From positions 1 to 34,332 of the forward strand of contig JALSIP010000009.1 in the NCBI GenBank assembly GCA_026989875.1: a DNA stretch of 34,332 bases, read 5' to 3'. The first letter of the stretch is position 1. Each line of letters begins with the position of its first letter. The notes below the pieces were generated by a model. That model worked only from the letters and a program-made list of their open reading frames with translations. It ran no database searches and was not told where the DNA came from. Source of the DNA: an archaeon. GTDB lineage: Archaea > Hydrothermarchaeota > Hydrothermarchaeia > Hydrothermarchaeales > BMS3B. Positions 13,693 through 21,710 of this stretch are shown one piece after another. The translations under genes and the position numbers were made by a program.

Positions 13693-14505
13693 ATGCAGGT
13701 TCAGATATCTGAGCCCTTCAGGGAGGATGTGGTGCTGAAGGAGCCAAGGGACGGGGATGTGGTCATGCTCATTGACCTGAAGCGCTGCATAGGCTGCTTC
13801 TCCTGCGAAACCTCCTGCAAGCTGGAGCACGAGCTCGGCATGGGTCCCAGGCTGATAAGGGTGATTCAGGTGGGACCCAGGGAGGTGAGGGGCAGGATCA
13901 GAACCCTCTACATACCCATGCCCTGCTTCCACTGCTCACCAGCCGCCTGCGTTGAGGCATGCCCCACGGGAGCGATGCAGAAGCGCTCCAAGGACGGCAT
14001 AGTGTTTGTGGACAGCGAGAAGTGCATAGGCTGCAAGCGCTGCATGCAGGCGTGCCCCTTCGGCGCACCACAGTACGACTCAAGGACGGGCAGGGTTGTG
14101 AAGTGCAACTTCTGCATGCAGCGGGTTGACTACCGCAGAACCTACACCCGTGAGGAGCTTGAGAAGATATACCGGCACGTGCCCCAGAAGAGAATCTACC
14201 TGCCTGTTCATGACGAGGTGGGCAACATAAAGCGGGACAGCAAGGGCAGGCTGGTGGATGAGAAGGGTGAGCCGCTCTCCGGAAGAAAGCTCGCCGAGGC
14301 TGGTGAGATGCCAGAAAGCCTGAGCTACTCGGGGCTGTGGAGCGCCTGCGCCACCAAGTGCTCCACCGAGGCTATGACCTTCGGCTACTACAGGGACGTC
14401 AAAAAGCTCATAGAGCAGAAGGCAGAGAACAGGCAGATACACCGGGTGGGCAGCGTCTTCTATGCCCTGCCCCCTGAGGACTTTCCGCTTCCGCGCTCCA
14501 AGTAG
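13693..14505 (+). CDS. four-cluster [4Fe-4S] electron-transfer subunit 2 of the molybdoenzyme
   Basis: A 270-residue paralogue of the 12615 gene product. Ligand Cys sets are 32-35-38-42, 78-81-86-90, 111-114-117-121 and 138-141-219-223. The loop between the second and third Cys of the last set is 77 residues long (11 in the paralogue) and contains a charged hairpin-like stretch (HDEVGNIKRDSKGRLVDEKG). The N-terminal extension of the paralogue is missing. The ATG at 13693 follows CAGGAGGTCC. The long insert may shape a docking surface for a different partner. With no NrfD/PsrC-type membrane gene near, the electron donor or acceptor is probably soluble, such as ferredoxin, or the cytochrome b-ferredoxin-MvhD membrane protein encoded divergently upstream. 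Confidence 0.9.
   Translation: MQVQISEPFREDVVLKEPRDGDVVMLIDLKRCIGCFSCETSCKLEHELGMGPRLIRVIQVGPREVRGRIRTLYIPMPCFHCSPAACVEACPTGAMQKRSKDGIVFVDSEKCIGCKRCMQACPFGAPQYDSRTGRVVKCNFCMQRVDYRRTYTREELEKIYRHVPQKRIYLPVHDEVGNIKRDSKGRLVDEKGEPLSGRKLAEAGEMPESLSYSGLWSACATKCSTEAMTFGYYRDVKKLIEQKAENRQIHRVGSVFYALPPEDFPLPRSK
13981..14092 (+). repeat. 112-nt identical patch, copy 2
   Basis: Identical to 12975-13086. A second shorter shared block (GCCTGCGTTGAGGCATGCCC) lies just upstream of both copies. The pattern fits recent gene conversion between the two ferredoxin genes better than simple conservation. Confidence 0.9.
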
Positions 14506-14517
14506 CGCGGACCTACA

Positions 14518-14540
14518 GTTTTATTTTCAATTGTTTCCTT
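14518..14540 (+). terminator. T-rich stretch, possible terminator and/or TATA element before the chaperone gene
   Basis: GTTTTATTTTCAATTGTTTCC follows the second ferredoxin stop. Archaeal termination often uses such T-runs. The GTTTTATTTT part could equally serve as a TATA box for the chaperone-nurA-herA genes, predicting a start near 14548 and a short leader before TTG 14567. Confidence 0.35.
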
Positions 14541-14566
14541 AAAGCATCTGAGTAGAGGTGTTCAGC

Positions 14567-15634
14567 TTGCCGGAGTCTTCGGTGTTTGAGGAGAACAGGT
14601 ATGTTAAGTGGTTCATAGACCCTGAGCTGGCAAAGGACTGGAAGAACCTGCTAAAGAAGTACCCCTATCTCTTCTGGATACAGTCAATGAACGTGCGTGA
14701 CAGGAAGCAGTGGGCGGTGCTGGTGAGGAAGTACTCACCCGAGCTGCGCCCGCCGGTGAAGGTGCACGGAGCTGAGAGCTATGCCGAGCTCAGCGTTGCC
14801 AGAAGAGATGCCTGGTTCCAGCTTTTCAGATGCCTCACCGAGGTGTCCCTGAACCTTGTCAGGGAGTTTCAGAGCGGTGAGTTCGCGGATAAGCTGAGAT
14901 GCAGCTTCGGCAGGCTGCTTGGAGAGAGGGAGGTGGAGACGTACCTGGAGCAGCTTGAGCGTGTTAGGCTGGAATTTGAACACCTCCGTGCCGAGAAGCT
15001 GCAGCGGGAGCTTGAGGCAGAGCGCTTCACCATATTTGACGATGACCTGATGCCGTACCTGTCAGCCCACGAGTCGGTGTACAGGAGTGAGAAGCAGCTC
15101 ATGGGCGACCTGACAGCGCAGGTTAAGGAGCTTTACCGGCGTGCCGGCTATGTGGTTGACAAGTCCAGAGGGAACCTGCCCCCGGATGAGGCAAAGCTTG
15201 AGGTGGAGTTTGCATATCGCCTGATAGAGGATGAGATTCAGGCGTGGAGAAGGGGGGAGAATGAGAGAGCCATGGAGCTTCTTCAGCTTCAGAGGGAGTT
15301 CATCCAGCAGCACGCTGCGCTCTGGCTTCCCTACATGTTCGCAGACCTGGCAAGCAGGGAGTTCAGAATAGGGATAGCCAGGAAGTACCACGGGGATGTG
15401 CGGGATGAGGAGCTCTACGCCCGTGAGGGTGCGGTGGTGGAGATGGACTTTCTTCAGGTTATAGCGGGGCTGGGCAGGATGCTGGTGGAGCAGGAGTACC
15501 TGCAGGTTGAGGAGATGCTGCAGGCTGCAGGCAAGATTTCTGCAGGGGAGCTTGCAGCCGCCTTCAGCGGGGTTGTGCCGCTCCCGACTGCGGGCGAAAA
15601 CACCTACCTGCTGAGGGCAGGGCAAAATGCTTGA
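14567..15634 (+). CDS. TorD/DmsD-family chaperone for the molybdoenzyme
   Basis: The C-terminal two-thirds of this 355-residue, all-helical protein has the TorD (redox enzyme maturation protein) pattern: MPYLSAHESVYRSEKQLMGD, PPDEAKLEVEFAYRLIEDE and HAALWLPYMFADLA. Such chaperones bind the apo-catalytic subunit and hold it for cofactor insertion. At the N-terminus it has an extra segment of about 150 residues (FIDPELAKDWKNLLKKYP...), making it longer than the usual 200 residues. The start is probably TTG 14567, six bases after GAGGTG; an in-frame GTG at 14558 is the alternative. Its stop overlaps the nurA start by eight bases (ATGCTTGA), an unexpected coupling of a redox chaperone to DNA-repair genes. 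Confidence 0.82.
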   Translation: MPESSVFEENRYVKWFIDPELAKDWKNLLKKYPYLFWIQSMNVRDRKQWAVLVRKYSPELRPPVKVHGAESYAELSVARRDAWFQLFRCLTEVSLNLVREFQSGEFADKLRCSFGRLLGEREVETYLEQLERVRLEFEHLRAEKLQRELEAERFTIFDDDLMPYLSAHESVYRSEKQLMGDLTAQVKELYRRAGYVVDKSRGNLPPDEAKLEVEFAYRLIEDEIQAWRRGENERAMELLQLQREFIQQHAALWLPYMFADLASREFRIGIARKYHGDVRDEELYAREGAVVEMDFLQVIAGLGRMLVEQEYLQVEEMLQAAGKISAGELAAAFSGVVPLPTAGENTYLLRAGQNA

Positions 15635-16613
15635 GAAGGTGTATGAGGAGCTGGCTCTCAAGCGCATGCAGCTCAGGCAGAGGTTTGAGGAGTGGGCGGA
15701 GAGGGGGCGCATTGAGAGGTTTGCCTCAGGCTGGCGCAGCTTTGCTCCCGAGCCTGTGCACGAACCCTGTGCGGGGGTGGACGGCAGCTTCAACTGCTGC
15801 CAGTACAGGAGCGCCGTGCTTTATGCGGTGAATGCCTGCGCATGTGTGCATGCAGGCGGGAAGCTCACGGAGCACCCCCGTGCCGAGGTTGACCTGCTCC
15901 CGCCTGCCTTTGCCAAGGAAATACTGGAGCTGCGCATGGCAAGGATGGAGCTTCAGTGCGCCCTTGATGCGGCTGAAGAGGTGGAGCTGGTGATGCTTGA
16001 CGGCTCCCTGCACAGCGCCCTCTCAGCCCCCAGAAACTGGTGGCGCTTCATCCCCGTCAGAAGGGCGGAGGAGCTGGCTGAGCAGGTGGAGCGGGATGGG
16101 CTGCATCTGCACGGGACTGAGAGCGACGAGGAGCGGCTCCTCTTGGAGTACATAGCCTACCTCCAGACGCTGCAGGAGCTGCTGGAGCGGGCGGGTGTTG
16201 AGAAGCTGGTTTGCATCTCCAAGAGCTCCACAGAAAGCACCCTCCTGAAGGGCGTCCCGGACCAGGCTGTGTATGAGGCGCTGTCCACCTCTCCGGGATA
16301 TTCACGCCCCCGGGAGAAGCTGCTGCACCACAGGTTCCCGGTGCACGAGCAGCTCTTCAGGAGCATAGTGTTCACCACCTTCTACGCCAGACTGGAGCCC
16401 GGCAGAGCCGTGCTCAGGGTGGAGCTGCCCAGGGAGGCGGATGAGGCTGAGCTCAGGAGGCTGCTGCGCATGCTCTCCTCGATGTGCGTGGAGGGCTATC
16501 CGTACCTGCTGAGGAAGGCTCACGCCAGGGTTGTGGTCACCAAGGGGGACATGGCAATGGTTTCGGCGGCTGTTGGAATAACCGAGAGAACGGGCAGGGA
16601 GGTGCTGGGATGA
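15627..16613 (+). CDS. nurA: NurA 5'-3' nuclease
   Basis: The 328-residue protein has the NurA RNase-H-like fold markers: AGVDGSFN (first catalytic Asp), VMLDGSLHSAL (second acidic motif) and, near the C-terminus, a His/Arg-rich end segment (HARVVVTKGDMAMV). NurA works with the HerA hexamer and Mre11-Rad50 to resect double-strand break ends. It overlaps the upstream chaperone gene by eight bases, and its TGA overlaps the herA ATG (ATGA). It is encoded without mre11/rad50 in this window. The start ATG 15627 is the only one that preserves the N-terminal helix ahead of the first acidic motif. Confidence 0.88.
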   Translation: MLEKVYEELALKRMQLRQRFEEWAERGRIERFASGWRSFAPEPVHEPCAGVDGSFNCCQYRSAVLYAVNACACVHAGGKLTEHPRAEVDLLPPAFAKEILELRMARMELQCALDAAEEVELVMLDGSLHSALSAPRNWWRFIPVRRAEELAEQVERDGLHLHGTESDEERLLLEYIAYLQTLQELLERAGVEKLVCISKSSTESTLLKGVPDQAVYEALSTSPGYSRPREKLLHHRFPVHEQLFRSIVFTTFYARLEPGRAVLRVELPREADEAELRRLLRMLSSMCVEGYPYLLRKAHARVVVTKGDMAMVSAAVGITERTGREVLG

Positions 16614-18085
16614 GCCCGGATAGAATGGGGCTGTGCGTGGGCGAGGCTGACACTAAGCATGTGAGCATCATAGCCAAGCGCATGCCGGAGGTTGGGGAGT
16701 ATGCGGTGATTGAGTACGACGGGCACAGGGTGCTGGCGGTGGTGGAGGAGGTCACCAGGGGCAGCGCCACCATCTCCGAGAAGCTGCTCTCGGCAGAGAC
16801 TGTTGAGCGGATAGTGCGCATAGAGGGTGCGGGAGAGCAGTACATCCGCGCCAGGCTTCGGCTTCTCGGAGAGGTGGAGAGCCTTGGCATGGTCAAGCTT
16901 CCGCCGCCTCCAGGTGCACCTGTTTACCGTGCAGACCCCGGAACCCTGCGCAGAATCTTCAGCTCCGGCAACATAAAGCTGGGCACGCTGCTCAGCCATC
17001 CCGAGGTTGAGGTTTACATAGACGCCAACCGCATGGTTACCAGGCACTTAGCGGTGCTGGCGATAACGGGGGCGGGGAAGAGCAACACCGTGAGTGTGCT
17101 CATAGACGGGCTGCTCAGGCTGGGCGGCATGCCGGTGGTGTTTGACATGCACTCCGAGTATGCGGAGGCGGAGTTCTCCGGCGAGGTCAGGGTGCTCAAG
17201 CCGAAGCTCAACCCCAGGTACATGCTATACGCCGAGCTCAGAAGGCTGGTGAACATTGACGACAAGGCTTACATTCAGGAGAGGTACCTGAGAGAGGCAC
17301 ACCGGCATGCGCTGTCTCATGGCAGAGGCAGCATGATAGACGTGATGCTGGCTTACTTGGAGGAGGTTTACTCGGGAGAGGAGCTCACCGCCACCGAGAA
17401 GAACTCAGTTTCCGGGGTGATGAACAAGCTCCAGGACTTCAGGGAAAGGTACGGCGAGATTCTGGATGAGCACGCCCCGGAGATGGTGGAGCTTCTAACA
17501 CCAGGTGCCCTCAATGTGGTTGACCTGGGCGAGGTGGACGAGGACTACGCTGATGTGATAGTGAGCCACCTGCTCAGGAAGCTGCTGCTCAGGCGAAAGC
17601 GCAGGGAGGTTGCACCAGCCTTCTGCATCTTAGAGGAGGCGCACATTCTCGCCCCGGCGCACCGCTCCACCCTCTCCAAGTACTGGATAGACCGCATAGC
17701 CAGGGAGGGCAGGAAGTTCGGGATAGGGCTGTGCTTAGTGAGCCAGCGCCCCAAGAGCCTGGACCCCAACTCCCTGAGCCAGGCTAACAACGCCATAATA
17801 ATGCGCTTAGTTGAGCCCAGCGACCAGAGGCACGTGCAGCAGGCGAGCGAGCGCCTCAGCGACGAGCTGCTGGCGCAGCTCAGCTCCCTCAACACAGGCG
17901 AGGCTGTGGTGCTGGGGCTGATGACCCGCCTCCCGGCGCTGGTTAAGGTGATGAAGTTCAGGGGGAAGCTTGCAGGCGGCGACCCTGACGTGGTGGCGGA
18001 GTGGCAGCAGATGGCTGAAAAAGAAAGGGAGGAGGGAGAGAGGCTCAGGAGGGAGGTTGACGAGCTGTACTCAGGGCTGGATTAG
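16610..18085 (+). CDS. herA: HerA DNA translocase/helicase
   Basis: A 491-residue FtsK/HerA-type ATPase. An N-terminal HAS-barrel-like beta domain (about 1-100) is followed by the RecA-like core with Walker A AITGAGKSNT (151-160), Walker B in APAFCILEEAHIL, and the sensor/arginine region (ISRQRPK-like: LCLVSQRPKSLDPNSLSQ). It pumps DNA into the NurA nuclease during end resection. I start it at ATG 16610, overlapping the nurA stop by four bases; the longer frame to 16484 lies inside nurA and lacks support. The 3' end overlaps the convergent phosphatase gene by 15 bases. Confidence 0.92.
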   Translation: MSPDRMGLCVGEADTKHVSIIAKRMPEVGEYAVIEYDGHRVLAVVEEVTRGSATISEKLLSAETVERIVRIEGAGEQYIRARLRLLGEVESLGMVKLPPPPGAPVYRADPGTLRRIFSSGNIKLGTLLSHPEVEVYIDANRMVTRHLAVLAITGAGKSNTVSVLIDGLLRLGGMPVVFDMHSEYAEAEFSGEVRVLKPKLNPRYMLYAELRRLVNIDDKAYIQERYLREAHRHALSHGRGSMIDVMLAYLEEVYSGEELTATEKNSVSGVMNKLQDFRERYGEILDEHAPEMVELLTPGALNVVDLGEVDEDYADVIVSHLLRKLLLRRKRREVAPAFCILEEAHILAPAHRSTLSKYWIDRIAREGRKFGIGLCLVSQRPKSLDPNSLSQANNAIIMRLVEPSDQRHVQQASERLSDELLAQLSSLNTGEAVVLGLMTRLPALVKVMKFRGKLAGGDPDVVAEWQQMAEKEREEGERLRREVDELYSGLD

Positions 18086-18802
18086 CCTGCGCAGCTCATC
18101 CTCCATGCCGCTGCAGCAGGCGAGCACGCTGAGCCTCTCAATCCTGCCGAGCCCGGCGCCGTCCACGCTCACGTGCCCCCCGGCTTCCCGCACTATCCTC
18201 AGGGCGGCGGCAACGTCAACGTTGCGCAGGTAGCCGCGGAGGTCAATGAATGCCTGAAAGTCGCCCTTTGCCAGGTGGCAGAGCTCAAGCGCTGCGGAGC
18301 CGAAGGTGCGCACACGCTTCACACCCGAAACCAGCCGCTCAAGCCTGCGAAAGCCCGGGGGCGAGCAGTAGGTAACTATGCAGGAGTGCTCAAGCTTCCT
18401 GCGCCTGCATGCTATTCGCCTCCGGTTTAACCTGGCACCCCGCCCCGCCTCTGCTTCAAACTCGTCACCCGTGTGGAGGTTGAGCACATAGCCGGTGTGC
18501 ACGTCCTGCACTCTTGCCTCAGGTGAGCGGTCTGCAAAGCCTATGGAGAGGGCGTAAAAGGGTATCCCGTGCACCGCGTTGAAGCTGCCGTCCACGGGGT
18601 CAATCACCGCTATGTACTCGGGCTCGTCTCCGAGAGTCAGAGCACCCCTCTCCTCGGTGAGCACGAAGAACTCCCCTGAATCCCGCAGCACCTCAAGCAC
18701 AAGCTTCTCGGCAAGCAGGTCCATCCTGGAGCTGCTCGCAAGCTCCGGCATGCGCTCCCGGAGCTCTCTGCCCGCACGCCTCGCCACCGCAAGAAGGTTC
18801 AT
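18071..18802 (-). CDS. inositol monophosphatase/fructose-1,6-bisphosphatase family protein
   Basis: The 243-residue protein carries the family metal-binding motifs: EE within LTEERGAL (about 49-55), IDPVDGSFNAVHGIP (67-81, the D-P-x-D-G-[ST] signature) and NVDVAAALRIVREAGG (C-terminal Asp motif, with N-V-D in place of the usual W-D). Archaeal members hydrolyse fructose-1,6-bisphosphate and/or inositol-1-phosphate; which one cannot be read here. It is shorter at the N-terminus than typical members (usually 250-270 residues), so helix 1 is trimmed. The start overlaps the larE stop by four bases (ATGA), so both are in one operon. Confidence 0.85.
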   Translation of the reverse strand: MNLLAVARRAGRELRERMPELASSSRMDLLAEKLVLEVLRDSGEFFVLTEERGALTLGDEPEYIAVIDPVDGSFNAVHGIPFYALSIGFADRSPEARVQDVHTGYVLNLHTGDEFEAEAGRGARLNRRRIACRRRKLEHSCIVTYCSPPGFRRLERLVSGVKRVRTFGSAALELCHLAKGDFQAFIDLRGYLRNVDVAAALRIVREAGGHVSVDGAGLGRIERLSVLACCSGMEDELRRLIQP

Positions 18803-19608
18803 CCCTCAAGCACCTCGTCCATGCTTCCCGCACGGTAGCCCAGCAGGTCAAGGGTGATGTACCTGAAGCCCAGGCTGCGAAGGTGCTGCGTGAGCTCCTC
18901 ACGAAGCTCCAGCACCCTGCCAAGCTCCTCCTGCTCCACCTCTATCCTGGCGAGGGTGCCGCCGGCGTGCAGCCTGACCCTGACGTTTCTGAAGCCCCGC
19001 TCAAAAAGGTAATCCTCGGCAAGCTCCACCTTCCTGAGCTTCTCTCTGGTTATCCTCTCACCGTAGGGTATGCGGGAGGCTAAGCACGCCATCGCCGGCT
19101 TGGTGCTCACAGACAGCCCTAAGTGAGCTGCCACCTCCCTGACGTCCTGCTTGTGCATGTTGAGCTCCAGCAGCGGACTCCTGATGCCGTGCTCCCTCAG
19201 AGCCTTCAATCCAGGGCGGTGCTCGCCGAGGTCGCTGGCGTTGGCGCCGTCGGCTATGAGCTCATAGCCCTCCTGCTCTGCAATTCTGCGAAGTGCCAGC
19301 GCAAGCTTTGAGCGGCAGTAGTAGCACCTGTTCTCGGGGTTCATGCAGAAGCGCTCGTCCTCAAGCTCGTCCTCCTTTATTATCCTGTGCTTTATGCCGA
19401 TCTCCGCCGCAACCCTCTTAGCGTGCTCAAGCTCCCGCCTGGGCATGGTGCTGGAGTCTGCGGTAACCGCAAGGGCTCTGCCGCCAAGCACCATCTTCGC
19501 AGCCGCTGCAACCACGGCGCTGTCAACTCCGCCGGAGAAGGCGATGAGGGCGCTGCTGTAGCTCCTGAACCACTCCAGCAGAGCTTCAAGCTTCTGCTCC
19601 GCCTGCAT
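18799..19608 (-). CDS. larE: LarE-type ATP-dependent sulfur transferase (three-Cys type)
   Basis: A PP-loop protein with AFSGGVDSAVV near residues 23-33 (ATP pyrophosphatase loop), then NRCYYCRSKL and PAMACLASRIPYGERIT. LarE provides sulfur for the nickel-pincer cofactor of lactate racemase-type enzymes. Versions with a single Cys sacrifice that sulfur; versions with three Cys, as here (C-Y-Y-C plus a later Cys), are reported to bind a [4Fe-4S] cluster and act catalytically. No larB or larC is nearby, so another thiolation role is possible. I prefer ATG 19608 (MQAEQKLEALLEW); an in-frame GTG at 19635 would add nine residues. Confidence 0.87.
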   Translation of the reverse strand: MQAEQKLEALLEWFRSYSSALIAFSGGVDSAVVAAAAKMVLGGRALAVTADSSTMPRRELEHAKRVAAEIGIKHRIIKEDELEDERFCMNPENRCYYCRSKLALALRRIAEQEGYELIADGANASDLGEHRPGLKALREHGIRSPLLELNMHKQDVREVAAHLGLSVSTKPAMACLASRIPYGERITREKLRKVELAEDYLFERGFRNVRVRLHAGGTLARIEVEQEELGRVLELREELTQHLRSLGFRYITLDLLGYRAGSMDEVLEG

Positions 19609-19673
19609 GGCTTTAGGCGTGCACCTTCCCGTCACATACCTTTTTCCAACGGGAAGGCTGCGGGTGTGTTAAA

Positions 19674-20762
19674 ATGGACGTTGCAGATAGAATACGGGAG
19701 ATTGAGGAGGAGCTCAGGCGCACCCCCTACAACAAAGCCACGCAGCACCACATAGGCAGGCTGAAGGCAAAGCTTGCCAGGCTCAGGCAGGAGGCGGAGC
19801 AGCGACGGGGCGGCGGAGGCAGGGGATATGCGGTGCCGAAGGAGGGGGATGCCACCGTCGTGATGGCAGGCTTTCCGAGCGTGGGGAAGTCAACGCTGCT
19901 AAACGCGCTCACCAGCGCGGAAAGCCAGGTGGCAGACTACGCCTTCACCACCCTTGAGGTGGTGCCGGGCATGCTCCACTACAACGGCGCCAGAATCCAG
20001 GTGCTGGATGTTCCCGGGATAATTGAGGGCGCGGCTGAGGGCAGGGGCAGGGGTAGGGAGGTGCTGTCGGTGATGCGGAGCGCTGACCTGGTGCTGGTGG
20101 TGGTTGATGCCGCTGAGCCGGAGCAGCGCATGGCTGTGGAGAGGGAGCTGCACAGGGCTGGAATCAGGCTGAACACCACGCCGCCGAGGCTGAAGATAGT
20201 GAAGAAGGACAGGGGCGGGATAAGGGTGAGCTCAACCGTCAGGCTGACGGAGCTCAGCCAGGAGACGGTTAAGGCTGTGCTCGCCGAGTACAGGATTCAC
20301 AACGCCGAGGTGGTGATTCATGAGAACCTAAGCTTGGACAGGCTGATTGATGCCCTCGCTGGAAACAGGGTGTACGTCAGAGCGCTGACGGTGGTGAACA
20401 AAGCAGACCTGCTCGGCAGGAATGAGCTGGAGAGGCTGAGGAATGAGATGAAGAATGCTGTGTTCGTGTCTGCCAAGCATGGCACGGGAGTTGAGGAGCT
20501 CAAGCGCAGGATTTACGATGAGCTCGGGCTCATGAGGGTGTTTCTCAAACCCCCGGGTAGGGAGGCGGACATGAGCGAGCCCATGGTTCTTCCGCCAGGG
20601 GCAACGGTCAGGGACGTGTGCACCAGGCTCCACAAGGACTTCCTGCGGAAGTTCAGGCACGCAAAGGTGTGGGGGAAGAGTGTGCGCTTCCAGGGGCAGA
20701 AGGTGGGGCTGGAGCACAGGCTCGCCGACGGGGATGTGGTGAGCATAGCGCTTGAGAGGTAG
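19674..20762 (+). CDS. drg: DRG-family GTPase with TGS domain
   Basis: The 362-residue protein has an N-terminal helical region (REIEEELRRTPYNKATQHH, typical of DRG), G1 GFPSVGKST (about 66-74), G3 DVPGIIEGA, G4 NKAD, and a C-terminal TGS domain (about 285-362, EPMVLPPGATVRDVC ... VWGKSVRFQGQKVG). DRG proteins are universal in archaea and eukaryotes and act in translation, probably on stalled ribosomes. It diverges from larE, and only 65 bases separate the two start codons, so promoters for both are packed there. Sequence is complete and all G motifs are intact. Confidence 0.94.
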   Translation: MDVADRIREIEEELRRTPYNKATQHHIGRLKAKLARLRQEAEQRRGGGGRGYAVPKEGDATVVMAGFPSVGKSTLLNALTSAESQVADYAFTTLEVVPGMLHYNGARIQVLDVPGIIEGAAEGRGRGREVLSVMRSADLVLVVVDAAEPEQRMAVERELHRAGIRLNTTPPRLKIVKKDRGGIRVSSTVRLTELSQETVKAVLAEYRIHNAEVVIHENLSLDRLIDALAGNRVYVRALTVVNKADLLGRNELERLRNEMKNAVFVSAKHGTGVEELKRRIYDELGLMRVFLKPPGREADMSEPMVLPPGATVRDVCTRLHKDFLRKFRHAKVWGKSVRFQGQKVGLEHRLADGDVVSIALER

Positions 20763-20771
20763 ATTTATAAG
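20762..20771 (+). promoter_or_regulatory. TATA box of the ferredoxin gene
   Basis: GATTTATAAG begins inside the DRG stop codon. It predicts transcription from about 20792, just before AGGAGGTA, so the ferredoxin and downstream genes have their own promoter. Confidence 0.6.
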
Positions 20772-20809
20772 CCACCGCACACCTAAGTGGTAATTCAGGA
20801 GGTATAGCC

Positions 20810-21022
20810 ATGGGTGACGTGAGGGAGTTCAAGGCAGAGGTGACGATAAAGATTGACTATGAGAAGTGCAAGGGGCATGGGGAGTGTGTGGATGTGTGCC
20901 CCGCTGATGTTTACGAGCTGGTTGATGGCAAAAGCACCGCCCCCAGGGTGGCTGACTGCATAGAGTGCTGCGCATGCGTGGAGGCGTGCCCGGAAGGAGC
21001 CATTGAGCACAGCTCGTGCTGA
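20810..21022 (+). CDS. 2[4Fe-4S] ferredoxin
   Basis: A 70-residue ferredoxin with two motifs: CKGHGECVDVCP (C-x5-C-x3-C, a variant first motif in which GHG replaces the usual second-Cys region) and CIECCACVEACP (C-x2-C-x2-C-x3-C). The first set has only three Cys in the CP-type arrangement, which is seen in archaeal ferredoxins where the remaining position is Asp/His or the cluster is [3Fe-4S]; His in KGHGEC is a candidate. It is a general low-potential electron carrier. The ribosome site AGGAGGTA lies seven bases before ATG 20810. Confidence 0.85.
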   Translation: MGDVREFKAEVTIKIDYEKCKGHGECVDVCPADVYELVDGKSTAPRVADCIECCACVEACPEGAIEHSSC

Positions 21023-21710
21023 GGAGGGTTGGAAGATAAGGCTGCTTGCCATTGAAAATGCAAAAGGTGAGCATCTGGGCTATTTTGAGCAGCTTGCCGA
21101 AGAGCAGGGAGTGAGGGTGGAGTACCGCAGGCTGTGGAAGGGAGATGGGCTGAGCGGTGCCTTGGAGTATGATGCGCTTGTTCTCTTGGGCGGCGGGATG
21201 AGCGTGAATGACGAGGCTGAGTACCCCTACCTGGTGGAGGAGAAGCAGCTCGTGAGGGAGGCGCTGGCTGCGGGCAAGCCTCTGCTGGGCATCTGCCTGG
21301 GGGCACAGCTCATCGCAAATGCTCTGGGGGCAAGGGTGTACCCGGGCGAGAGAAAGGAGCTGGGATGGGGCGAGGTGGTGCTGACTCAGGAAGCCAGAAG
21401 GGATGAGGTTTTTTCAGCCTTCCCGGAGAGGCATGAGGTATTCCACTGGCACGGTGAGACCTTTGAGCTTCCAGCCAGAGCCGTGCTGCTGAGCAGCTCG
21501 GAGCTCTACCCGCATCAGGCGTTCCGCATAGGCTCAGGCTATGGTTTGCAGTACCACATAGAGATGACAGCTGAGCTGGTGAGGAGCTGGGTGAGGGAGG
21601 TGCCGGAGGTGGAGGAGCAGGTGCTTGACAGGCTGGAGGAGAGGATTGAGGAGCTGAATCGCCTGGCAGAGGTGTTCTTCAGGCGCTGGCTGGCTCTGGC
21701 GGGTGTGTGA
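21003..21710 (+). CDS. class I glutamine amidotransferase (GMP synthase-like subunit family)
   Basis: A stand-alone amidotransferase of about 225-235 residues with nucleophile Cys in LLGICLGAQLIANALG and His/Glu in LQYHIEMT, plus an oxyanion stretch VLLGGGMSVND. Relatives act in GMP synthesis or cleave gamma-glutamyl bonds; the exact partner is unknown because no synthetase gene is adjacent. The start is unclear: TTG 21003 lies inside the ferredoxin gene with AAGGAG only three bases before it, while a better-placed GAGGAGGG (21021-21028) points to an ATA codon at 21036, exactly where homologues begin (IRLLAIEN). Confidence 0.82.
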   Translation: MSTARAEEGWKIRLLAIENAKGEHLGYFEQLAEEQGVRVEYRRLWKGDGLSGALEYDALVLLGGGMSVNDEAEYPYLVEEKQLVREALAAGKPLLGICLGAQLIANALGARVYPGERKELGWGEVVLTQEARRDEVFSAFPERHEVFHWHGETFELPARAVLLSSSELYPHQAFRIGSGYGLQYHIEMTAELVRSWVREVPEVEEQVLDRLEERIEELNRLAEVFFRRWLALAGV

